Part shown: in pieces, positions 1 to 9,228 of the stretch
How positions within the stretch are numbered: position 1 is the first letter of the stretch
How the letters are laid out: every line of letters begins with the position of its first letter
Notes under the pieces: model-generated
Databases searched by the model: none
What the model was told of the DNA's origin: nothing
The model's input: the letters and a program-made list of their open reading frames with translations, nothing else
Made by a program: the position numbers and the translations under genes
NCBI GenBank assembly: GCA_026770615.1
Contig: MU631394.1
Span: 278,257 to 295,727, forward strand
Source of the DNA: Pavlovales sp. CCMP2436
Taxonomy: Eukaryota > Haptophyta > Pavlovophyceae > Pavlovales
Direction of reading: 5' to 3'
Length of the DNA stretch: 17,471 bases

Positions 1-115
1 ACTACGAGTTACATATAGGAAGGTGTGTTCTCTTTTTAAAAACTACGAGTTACTTATAGGAAGGTGTGTTCTCTTTTTAAAAACTACGAGTTACTTATAG
101 GAAGGTGTGTTCTCT
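1..115. repeat. 41-bp tandem repeat, 2.8 copies
   Basis: Three head-to-tail copies begin at 1, 42 and 83; the last stops at 115. The unit starts ACTACGAGTTAC and ends in a CTCTTTTTAAAA tract. Copies 2 and 3 share a base (ACTTATAGG) where copy 1 has ACATATAGG. The array may continue to the left of the window. If the lipoxygenase exon at 279 is part of a gene, this array lies in its last intron. Confidence 0.95.
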
Positions 116-278
116 AGCATATACCCCACGTCGGAGCCCGACAAGTCAAGCTGATCTTAACGCTGGTCGCTATTCTTCCGCATGCTACTAACTACTCTAA
201 GAAGGAGTTTATAAATAATATGGTCATTATAGATAAAGTAACTCATCAATAATGATGGTGATAATCTGATCATGTCAG

Positions 279-506
279 GTCCTTTCCATCGCGCTGGTCA
301 CCGGCTTCCGCCAGCCCATGCTGATGGACGACTACACGCACGTGCTGCTGCGCGACGCGCACCTCGCAGCCACACGCAGGATCTTCGACGGGTTCCAGGC
401 CGAGCTCGCCGCACTCTCGCTCGAGGTGCGGCGCAAGAATGCGCGCCGCCTCTTCCGCGTGCAGTCTTTCGACCCGGCGCGCCTCTCAAGCAGCGTCTCT
501 ATCTGA
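279..506 (+). CDS. Lipoxygenase, C-terminal (last) exon
   Basis: Lipoxygenases insert dioxygen into polyunsaturated fatty acids, making hydroperoxides that lead to oxylipins. This 75-codon open stretch ends with SSVSI and a TGA stop at 504-506. The family characteristically ends in isoleucine, whose carboxylate ligates the catalytic iron. Upstream are a hydrophobic segment starting VLSIALVTG, then FDGFQAEL and VRRKNARR, which match the usual order near the C-terminus (an F-rich helix, then arginine/asparagine, then a short link to the terminal Ile). I place the exon start at 279, after the AG at 277-278 (CATGTCAG), because the frame is open through it with no plausible start codon before the conserved part; phase is not fixed. 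The catalytic histidines would be in exons left of the window. It lies inside the inverted-repeat interval, so a stranded gene fragment is the alternative. Confidence 0.65.
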   Translation, partial: VLSIALVTGFRQPMLMDDYTHVLLRDAHLAATRRIFDGFQAELAALSLEVRRKNARRLFRVQSFDPARLSSSVSI

Positions 507-815
507 GTGACGTCCGTCACTCGCGCGCGGGCGCAAGCGTTGGGTATTCACGTTGCAGCATAGCAATTGTGTTTTTTTAGTTAAGATTGGGGATTTGTTT
601 GCTAGAGTAAAAAGTTAATTAAGTACTTCCGTCGCCATCGTAAGAATACCATCAGCCGCGTCCGTCAGCCACCCGCCATTATTCTATGCGCGTCACAAGA
701 CTAGTTATCGACACTTAGCGCGCATGCGGGGCGAATAATCTACAATGTCGTTACAGTATTCCCATGAGACACAGCTCTCCCGCGCGCGCACCACTACATT
801 AATTAATTATTCCGA
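507..815. other. Non-coding 3' flank of the lipoxygenase exon
   Basis: Mixed-composition sequence without a convincing gene on either strand. It contains GCGCGC-rich patches (near 526 and 780) and AT-rich stretches. The 3' end of the lipoxygenase transcript should fall here, but no polyadenylation signal can be named with confidence. Confidence 0.5.
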
Positions 816-1185
816 TTACTCGGATTTCGACGCTTCGAGCTTGACTATGAGCCGTTCAAGCGAGTCCTTGGACAGATCGTGATACACCTTATCGTGGCCT
901 GCAAAAGGAGAATCACTCATGCTCGCGAAGTTCGTGAGCGGCACGAAGAGGTGCACCGCATCGAATACGCCAGAATAGACGGAGGGGGTTGTCTGTGTTA
1001 AAAGAGCAGTGCTCGAACTCGTCTTGCCGCTGCGAGGCGTCCCTACAAAACAGGCAAACATGGTCCATGAGTGCCACACCGCGCTGCCCATCTACCGCCA
1101 CCCACCCCCTTCCATCACCAAAGACCGCAGCAGCCTTCTCGCTCAGCCGAATGATCGGTATATTATTTATCGGCACGGCCATCAA
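816..1185 (-). pseudogene. Broken P-loop ATPase of the large-DNA-virus / polinton-like type
   Basis: The main frame, 1091 down to 816, carries a Walker A motif, GTPRSGKT, about 17 residues from its first methionine. It is followed by a segment with FDAVHLFVP and SPFAGHDKVYHDL. This arrangement (P-loop, then a beta strand ending in P, then PF..H.K...L) resembles P-loop ATPases of giant algal viruses and their mobile relatives, including copies integrated in protist genomes. The frame stops shortly after KLEAS, before a Walker B motif could appear. Upstream, plausible N-terminal sequence (from 1185, with VPINNIPIIRLSEK) lies in another frame, and the codon just before the 1091 ATG is a stop. 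Frameshift plus truncation point to a relic. A GT near 819 could be a splice donor, so a spliced gene is not fully excluded. Confidence 0.45.
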
Positions 1186-1276
1186 AGTTTAACCATAAAT
1201 CAGTTTTGAATCCAGTAGAGACCCTGAAGACACACTAAGAAGCAGAATTGGATGAGTTATTGAGCGTAGTCTAATT

Positions 1277-1412
1277 AGTTAAGCAAACCTGATGTTGGGC
1301 CGAGCGCGCGTTTGAGCTCGCCAGTATAGACGGCAGGGTGGTCTATACTGGCGAGCTCAACCATAGTTAAGCAAACCTGATTTTCGGCCCAGCTCGCGCG
1401 TTTGAGCTCGCC
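1277..1412. repeat. 46-48-bp direct repeat flanking a perfect 20-bp hairpin
   Basis: Copies 1277-1322 and 1365-1412 both begin AGTTAAGCAAACCTGAT and end GCGCGTTTGAGCTCGCC, with a few differences between. From the end of copy 1, bases 1312-1331 pair perfectly with 1341-1360 around a 9-base loop (GGCAGGGTG). The right half of the stem is therefore an inverted copy of the repeat's end. No gene overlaps it. Confidence 0.9.
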
Positions 1413-1443
1413 TGGAGGGTGGTCGCTAGGTCATGGTCGCTCG

Positions 1444-1481
1444 GCGCAGATCTGTGCTCGGCGCTCAGCACAGATCTGCGC
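1444..1481. repeat. Perfect 15-bp hairpin with 8-base loop
   Basis: GCGCAGATCTGTGCT at 1444-1458 is followed after CGGCGCTC by its exact reverse complement at 1467-1481. It lies 84 bases after the 1312-1360 hairpin, inside the right end of the candidate element. A small GAGCGCT / AGCGCTT inverted pair follows at about 1515-1534. Confidence 0.9.
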
Positions 1482-1607
1482 TCGGCGCTCGAAGCTCCCA
1501 TTATATAGGGGCTGAGCGCTTGCGTTTGAGCGCTAAGATCAGCTTGACTTGAACGTGGAACAAAGCCAGCCAGAATCCCCCTTCATTAATATAGTGGGGT
1601 ATATACT

Positions 1608-2238
1608 AATGTACAGGGGGCTCGGCGCGAGCCCGTCTACGGCTGGTGCGTCAGTCACTCTGGCCGCGCTGGCTTCTGGTGGTGGTGTGTGATGAGCTGA
1701 CAGATGGCTTGCGGGCAGAATTTGAAATCAACGCGGGGTCGACTCACTACGGCTCCCTCCCAGGGGCAGGGGCGGACAGTTCGAGGTCTAGATTCGTATT
1801 AAATTCGAGGTGCGGGGGCAGGCGCGGGGACGGGGTATTGGGCTGCTGGGGCAGAGCAGTGGCCGGGCGGAGGCGCGCCGGCGCGGGCTCGGCCGCGCGG
1901 GCGCAGGCGCGAGCATTTTTTTTAAAACAAAATCTCAACTTCGCGCCATTTATCTTACACACATAAATTCATGAATCCGCAATAATTAAACTTATAGCTC
2001 CATTTCATATTTTAATTTGTTATTGATCAAAAGAAAAACCTTGGGGAATTGATTTTTGGATCTAAATTTTTACTTACGTTGTGTTGGCTGTTGCTCTCTA
2101 CGGCGCCAATTCGGTACTGCACTTATTCCTAACTCAAACCAGGGTCACCGCTCCAAAAAAGCGAATTCTACTGGACTCCGCCACATATTTCATACGAACT
2201 GTACATATCAAAAGCATAATGCCATAGCACTTGTAAAT
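1608..2238. other. Intergenic stretch, no gene seen
   Basis: Bases 1640-1915 are GC-rich and open in several frames but show no recognisable protein motif; the frames look like composition effects. Bases 1915-2100 turn AT-rich with poly-T/A runs. The 3' ends of the two convergent genes are expected around here. Confidence 0.6.
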
Positions 2239-2241
2239 GAA

Positions 2242-2246
2242 TTACA
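2242..2246 (-). terminator. Possible polyadenylation signal TGTAA of the large gene
   Basis: TGTAA on the minus strand lies about 66 bases after the stop codon of the ARM/EF-hand gene. TGTAA is the usual polyadenylation signal of green algae; no AATAAA was seen nearby. A five-base motif in AT-rich DNA occurs easily by chance. Confidence 0.25.
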
Positions 2247-2311
2247 CGTTATATATACAACCGAGACACCGCGCCGCACCAGGCCGCCGTCCCCTGCACA
2301 TCGCGCAGGGC

Positions 2312-4580
2312 TCAGTACTGGCTGGGGAAGAGGCGCGCCCCTGCGCTGTCCTTGGCCCTGGCGTGGGGGTCGGTGAAGTCGGCGCGCCGGTACTTCCAGT
2401 CCTTGCGCGAAATCTTCCCGTCTCCGTCGCGGTCGATGCGCGCGATGAGCAGCTGGACCACGAGCTCGATCGTCTCGGGCAGCGGCCGCCCCTTGTTGGT
2501 CTCCTCCACGCGCCAGTCCAGCTCGTGGCTCTCGTTGAACTCGATAATGCCGTGGTCGCCTTGCGTGGCCCAGAGCACATCGAAGAAGCGCGCGCAGTTC
2601 TCGATGACTACGCCGGTGTGCAGCTCGAGCTTCGCAAAATCCCGGAGGGTCGGAAGCGGCTTGAAGACCGCGATTCGACCGAGCGCTTCCAAAAAGTCTA
2701 CGAACGTCATTTGCACCAACTTGTTGCGCCGGTTCACCTGCGGGGAGGGAGGGGGGGTGGGAGCAGTTCAGGCGGTGAGCGTGGGCGCAACTTCGCGAGT
2801 GCGGCCCCCAGGGCGCCCCGGGCGCGCACCTCGTCCGCGACGAAGCACTGCGAGTAGATGACGCAGAGGTTGCTCTCGCGCTTGGTGAAGCGTCCGTCAA
2901 GCATGGCCGCGTCCTTCATCAGCCGCCGCCACTCGACGAGCGACATCTGCTCCGCCTTGGAGGCCGCAGCATTGTCCTCGTCGCTCGAGGAGTAGCGGCG
3001 GTAGATCTCTTTGAGCGAGCTCCAGTACTTGAGGATTGCCTGAGGAGCGTAGGGTTGGGGGCAGGGTGAGCAGGGACACCGCCTCGACGCGGAAGACGAA
3101 AAAAAAAAAAAAAAAAACAGGGCGGCGGGCGTACGATCTCGGTCGCCTCGCTGTAGAGCTGATCGTTGCGGAAGCGGTCGTGGTCGTGGTGCGCGAACGG
3201 CGAGACATTTGGCAGGATGTCGACGGCGATGAGCTCGTCCAGTGCCTCGCTCACGTCGGCGGTGAGCCCGGTCTTGATGTACTTGGCGATGGCGACGCGC
3301 ACGATCACCTGCAGCCACTGGTGACGGAGCAGCGCGCGATCGAAGCCGAGGGCGAAGGCGCCCTGGTCCTCGGACGGGCACGCGCCCATGAAGATGGAGA
3401 TCAGATCGGTCTTGCGGCAGTGTGTTGTGGTGGGGTCGGGGATGTGGCAGTCGTCGAGGAACTGCGACCACTCCTTCATCCCGAGCACGTAGTTGTCGTA
3501 CGCCTCGCCCGATGTGCAGTAGTACGAGTACACCGTGTACAGCGTCTCGACGTGCGACTCGAGCGCGTACCGCACCTCCTCCAATTCCACGTCGAGGCCG
3601 AGCAAGCCGTCGTCGTCCTCGCGCGCGATGAGCCGCTGGAACCTGACGGACCGGCAGCGCTCCCAGTCGAGCGCAAAGCCGCGCTTGAGTACCGTGGCCG
3701 TGGTGGTGTAGGCGAACGCGTCGCACGGCTTCTGGCCAGAGCCTGCGACCACCCTGCGGCGAGGGGCGAAGATGGACGTGTCGATGTCCCACGGCTTGGG
3801 CTGCACCGTGGCGATGTCCCACTCTTCCAGCTGCACCGGCGCGAAGGGCACGGCGACGAGCGATAGCGCCTCCGTGGGCAGCGTGCCGTACCACACGTCT
3901 GTTTGATTTTGTGTGTGCAGCAAACGGGGTAAGCAGCCAGCGGGGGGGGGGGCAGACCCGAGCGGCCCCGAAAAGAAGAAAGAAGCAAGGTGGCAGGGAG
4001 CATACCCGGGTGCGAGACAGGGAGCGTGTGCCGGTCGGGGATTGGAGCAGATGCGTGCACGTGTGATCGAAGGCCTGGCTTAGTCGCCTCGGACGGAAAC
4101 GGCGCGCGCGGCGGCGGCGGCAGACTCGACTCGCCCACGGACGCGAGCGTGAGCGGCCAGGGGTCTGGACCTTCGGGAAGCGGGTGGTAGGCGTGGCGGC
4201 GTATACCCTTGTGATAGCAGCGGATCAGGGCGCCGTCGGGCAGCCTATCATGATTAGTACTCGTGTTCGTATTGTTGGTGTTGTTACTGTTATTGCTACA
4301 GTTATCATAAGAATGATTACAGGAATAACAATAGCCATTGATAGCAGTCGCATAATTTTGGTTACTTTTACGAATATTACCGATACTGCGCGAATGGCGA
4401 CTGTCGGCTGGCGGCCGCGGCGGCCGCGGCGAAGCCCTCGTCCGAATCGACCGCCGCGCCCGCACCTGGCGCCTCCCAGTAGCGCGCCTCCTGCACCGCG
4501 TTCCACGTGGCCATCTGGAAGCGCGGGTCTCTATCGGACAGCACGTCGTCGAGCATGCCCTTCTCGCGCAGCGTGTCCTC
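2312..4580 (-). CDS. Exons 12-16: conserved C-terminal module with EF-hand (part of the large gene)
   Basis: Residues 2127-2738. Introns of 136, 107, 95 and 92 bp are all GT-AG. Exon 12 follows a TA-repeat intron and reads EDTLREKGMLDDVLSD and then RFQMATWNAVQEARYW. Exon 14 is rich in aromatic and acidic helices (VYSYYCTSGEAYDNYVLGMK, LQVIVRVAIAKYIKTGLT). Exon 15 has a degenerate EF-hand-like segment (EIYRRYSSSDEDN, then MSLVEWRRLMKDA). Exon 16 continues TFVDFLEALGRIAVF and has one canonical EF-hand loop, DRDGDGKISRKD, at about residues 2699-2710 with Asp at positions 1, 3, 5 and 12. The protein ends PSQY and TGA at 2314-2312. This part looks most conserved and should identify orthologues. 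Confidence 0.8.
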
Positions 4581-4595
4581 CTGGCATATATATAC

Positions 4596-4643
<48 letters not shown>

Positions 4644-7600
4644 GTATATATATTTTTTTTTTTTTTTTTTTTTTTGCATTTGTAATCATACGAATAATAC
4701 TACTACTAAAAAGTAGTAGAAGAAGAAGAATCACACCGTCGCTGGCGGGTGATAATAATGAGAATGATCATCCTCTTATTGTAAATATAAGAATGATCTC
4801 ATTACTATCATCATTCTCATCAACAGTAGTAATATGAGTACAGCTACACAGTCGGCGGGCGGATGACTTGTATGAATCTGATAACAATAATAACAACAAA
4901 TACGAAGACGAATACACAATAATAACAATAATGACAGCAACAACAATAAACATACTCACTCTGATACAATACTCATACGCATACTCATCATAGCAAACAG
5001 GTGGTTACACTGCGGCACCTGAAGCAAAAACAAGTACAACAAAGGAATACTCTTAAAAACATACGCTGCGGCACCTTAAACAAATACAAATAAGACAAAA
5101 GAAAACTCATAAGATGTTCATGATACATCCCGAAAACGATCATCATTATCAACATACACGCTGCAGACCTCGTTAAAAGAACTAAAAAAAAGAGAGAAAA
5201 AAAAGACCTGGAAGACATGTTCGGGGTTGAGTGGCCCCTCCTCCGTCTTGCCGAACATCCACGTGGGCTTGCGCTGCGAGCGTGCGTCCACCTTGATCAC
5301 AAGCAGTTCTGGCTGCTTCTGCGCGCGCATCCCCATCCCCGAGCGGACAGGGCGCGGCGGGCTGGGCGAGCGCGAGCGGGAGAGCAGAAAGTTGTCGTTG
5401 CCACTAACCTCCTCCCCCCCTTCCACAGCCGCGGCGGCGGCGGCGGCTGTGGCGGCCGCGTGTGCCGCCGCGCGCTGGTCGGCGTCCCTCTGCAGGGCCT
5501 GCAGCCTTGCCGCCTCGACGCGCTCCGCTCGTTCGTAGCGCGCAATGGCCGCCGCCTGCTTGGCACTGAGTGTCTTTCTGCCGAAGCGGCCGGCGCCCAG
5601 CTGACGCACCGGGGCGGCCAGCTGCTTGCTCGTTGCGTCGGCGGCGGGCGCGGCCGTCGGCTTGGGCGGGGAGAGTGCGCGCACGGACAACGAGCGGATG
5701 TCCGGGTGCCAGCGGTGCACCGGCCTCGCCCCGGTGGACGAGAGCGCGCCCGTCGAGCGCGCCGTGGTGAGCGCCGTCGCGCACGAGACCGCGCGCTCGG
5801 CCATCTCGCCCCTCGACCCTGCCAGCGCGAGCACCAGTCGGTCCACCGTCACGAGCGGCGAGCGCGCGCTCTCCCTCGCCGAGCGGCCCACGGCGGTGGC
5901 GGAGTGCGAGACCACCAGGGCCGCGCGCGCGGGCGACGCTCCTGCCGACGACGGCCGCATGCGCAGCGAGTTGCCGGGCAGGTAGGCCTCGCTGCGCGCG
6001 TGCGAGCGGGCCGTCGCCTGGCGCGAGGTGTCGAGCAGCGAGCGCGCGCGCGCCGTGGCCGGGCGCGAGCCCAGCGCGCGAGGCGTGCCTGCAAGCGACG
6101 CCGCCGAGTGCGAGAGGGGCAGCGCCATCGAGCCATGCGGAAGGTGCTGCGCGCGGGAGGTGTGCGGCGCGGCGCCATGCGTGGGGCGGAGCACACCCGC
6201 GGAGGCGGGGCGCACGAGCGATCGGCGGGAGGAGTCGGCGAGCTGCACACCCCTGCTACTGTGAGAGATGCCCTCGGCCTGCTCGCCCTCACCCACGCGT
6301 GCCAGCCCGCCGTCCAGCCGGCCCGCGCTCTGCGGGCGCACCCTGCCGGCCGACGCTGGCCGCGCGCGTGCGCTCGACGGCGCGGCGGCGGAGGCGGTCG
6401 ACGAGGCGGCAGGCGGCGAGTCCCCCACCATGCGCCGCCGGCCTGACGCGGGCCTGGGCGCGGCCTGCGCGGCAAAGCCGTCGTCGAGCAGCCCAAGGCC
6501 ACCTCCGCCGCCTGAGGGAGCGCTCTCGGCCGGCAGCGTCTCCAGCGCGCCGCCCGAACCGTCAAGCCGCAGCACCTGCGCGCCGCTACCTTCAAGTTTG
6601 GGCGCGTGGTGGTCCTCGCTCGCGCCCCACGCGGCCGAACGGGCAGTCAGGTCACCGTCGCTGCCGTACCCCCCTCCGCTGCCACCTCCGCTACCATAGA
6701 TCTCCCCGCCCATCTCGCCTGACCCGTCCGCCGCCCAGGCCCACTCCTCTCCGGCCGCGGGCAGCGCAGTGACCGCCTCCTCCGCCGGATCCATGCCACC
6801 CCACGTGGCGACGGTGTGCCACTGCAGCCACAAGTTCTCGAAGCTCGTCCGCATGAAGTTGGTGAGCGTCATCCAACCCGGCGGCGCCGCCACACCCGCC
6901 TTCGCCACGCCGCGCGGCGTGCGCGCGTTGCCGCCGCCGCCGGCAGTGTCGCGCACGCCCGTCATCTCGGCGCTGAGCGAGTCGACCCAGTCGAGAAAGT
7001 CGGAGCTGGAAGCGCCCGCCATCAGCTCGGCGCCCTCCTCGAGCTCCCACTCGCCGCCAACGGGGGGGTTGGCGGCCTCTGCGAGCTCGCTCTCGTCCAG
7101 CTGGAGAATGTTGCGCGCCGCGCGCGTGCCCGCCGCCCAGCGCTGCGACTTGAGGCTGAGCTCGGCGCGGTACATGAGAAGGCGATTTTGTCGGTTGCTG
7201 GCCAGGTGGCTGAGGACCTGCAGGCAGTTACAGGCAGGCAGTCGCAGACAGACAGTCACAGGCAGGCAGTCACAGGCAGGCAGTCACAGGCAGACATTGA
7301 GAGCAGACAGCGAGGGTGTCGTGTGAGGCAGGTGGAGAGAGCGCACAGTCACGGACAGACCATCACGACCTGAGAGTGAGGCAGCTCGAGCAACTACGGA
7401 GAGAGCAATTACAGCCAGAGCAACCAGAATGCATCCGTATAAGTGGACCTACATGAATCACTGCACTGTATGCTGTGGACATGTTCTAGACCATAGAACA
7501 GAAATGGGTCGCACCTGTGCCGTCAGCGCGCCCGCGTGCGCGCATTGTGCGGGTGGGCGGTCAAAGAGGCTGACAAGCGTCCAGAGCGCGTGCTTGGCGA

Positions 7601-9184
7601 GCAGCCGCTGCGTCTCCAACTCCACCGAGAGGTTCACCAGCGCGCCGAGTGCCTCGGGCAGCAGCAACCGCAGCTCGGCCGCGTGCGTGGCAGCGGCGGC
7701 GGTGGCGGCCTCGGCGGCGCGCGCGGCGTCGGCGGCAGCGCGCGCGTCGGCGCGCGCGACCGCAGCCAGCTCGGCGGCGAGGTCGGCGGCGGTGGCGACG
7801 AGCTCGGCGACGGAGGCCCCGCGCGGCGTGGCGGCCCGCCCGCGCTCGCTGCCGCCCGTCGAGCGGGGCGTGGCCGGCTGCGTGGCCGGCTGCAAGGCGC
7901 CAAGCACCCGGGGCGTGGACGCCTGCGAGCCTGCGCGCGCCGAGCCGGCGTGCGCGCGCTTGGCGGGAGAGGACGGCAGCGAGGCGCGCGGGGTGCTGCC
8001 GGCGACGGAGGAGAGGACGGCGGAGAGGGCGGCGGGCGCGACGCGTGCCAGGTGCGCGTAGGGGCTGCGCGCGCGCTCGGCGGCCGCCAGGATCTCCGCC
8101 TCCGTCCGTACCTGCGCGCGCGCCGCCACCACCGCCTCGCGCCCCGCCGCCACCGCCGACGCGACCGCCGCGGCCTCGGCGTTGGCGTGCGCGCGCGCCG
8201 ACTCGCGCACCGCGGCGAGCAGCGCTTCGAGCCCGCTCACCTCGCGGATGACCCGCCGGCGCGGGGCGAGCGCGATCGTCGCGAGCCCGCGCGCGCCGAG
8301 CCGGCGGAGTTCGGGGTGCGCACGGCAGTTGAGCAGCGCGACGAGCGCGGCCTCCTCGTGCCGTGCAAGCTCCGCCTTAAAGCGCCCGTCACGCCGCAGC
8401 TCGCCTAGTGCGAGCGCGCACGTGCGCCGCTCGCGCGGGAGGCGCGCGTCGTCGTACACGATGGCCGCGAGCGCCGCGATGGCGCCCGCGCCGACGGCCG
8501 CCACCATGGACGCCTCGTGCGTGCACAGCTGCACCAGCGAGAGCGTGGCGGCCGTGCGCACGCGTGCGGCGCCGTACGCAGGGTCCTCTGTTGGCTCGCC
8601 GGGCGGCGCACCCGGGGCGGTAGCGGCGGCGGTAGCGGGGGCGGCGGCGGGGACGGCGGCGGGGGCGGCGGCGGCGGCGGGGGCCAGGGCTGCGGCGGAG
8701 GTGCTGCGCGCGCCGAGCAGCGAGCTTGCGCGCGCCGAGCGCGGGCGCACCGCCGCCGCCGCCGCGTCGAGATCCGAGGCTGGTACAAGCTGGGCTGTGG
8801 GCAGGTTGGGGGTGGGCAGCTGGGAGGCGGCCAGCTCGAGGAGCAGCTGCAACGCACCCTGCAATATTAATAACGAGAATGAGAATGAGAATGAGCGTCA
8901 TGAGAATGAGAATAATAATGAAAACGATGAGAAGAGTAATGATGTCATGATAATGATAGTGAGAGTAATAACAATAACAATCATGCTAAGACGAACAATA
9001 ACAATCATCAAATATACCTCCGTCTCAGTAATAGAGACGGCGCCGGTTTGTCTGTGCGCGAGCACGCAGAGCGCCCACGCCGCCCAGCGCGCAGCCAGTT
9101 CCGCCCAGACCGCCACCCTCTGCCCGAGCGGCAGGCAGTGCGCGCTGAGGTACACAAAACATAGTATTCATAAATAAATAAATA

Positions 9185-9228
<44 letters not shown>

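Larger units (their letters stand above)
116..1607. mobile_element. Candidate element bounded by imperfect terminal inverted repeats
   Basis: Two blocks at the left recur inverted and in mirrored order at the right. Outer block 116-129 (AGCATATACCCCAC) matches the reverse complement of 1594-1607 at 13 of 14 bases. Inner block 142-163 matches the reverse complement of 1530-1551 at 21 of 22 bases. The spacer between blocks is 12 bp on the left and 42 bp on the right, so one arm gained or lost sequence. Enclosed are a lipoxygenase terminal exon, a P-loop ATPase relic and hairpins. No transposase or clear target-site duplication was seen. It could be a non-autonomous DNA element, or an inverted duplication unrelated to transposition. 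Confidence 0.4.

Noticed and set aside
1646..1966. 106-codon plus-strand frame in the spacer between the ATPase relic and the large gene
   Set aside because: No recognisable motif, composition-driven, and it ends in an AT-rich tail; not called as a gene.
5217..6446. 409-codon open frame on the plus strand opposite exon 11
   Set aside because: It is Arg/Ala/Gly-rich composition shadow of the GC-rich coding exon; the minus-strand frame splices in phase on both sides and has sensible domain content.
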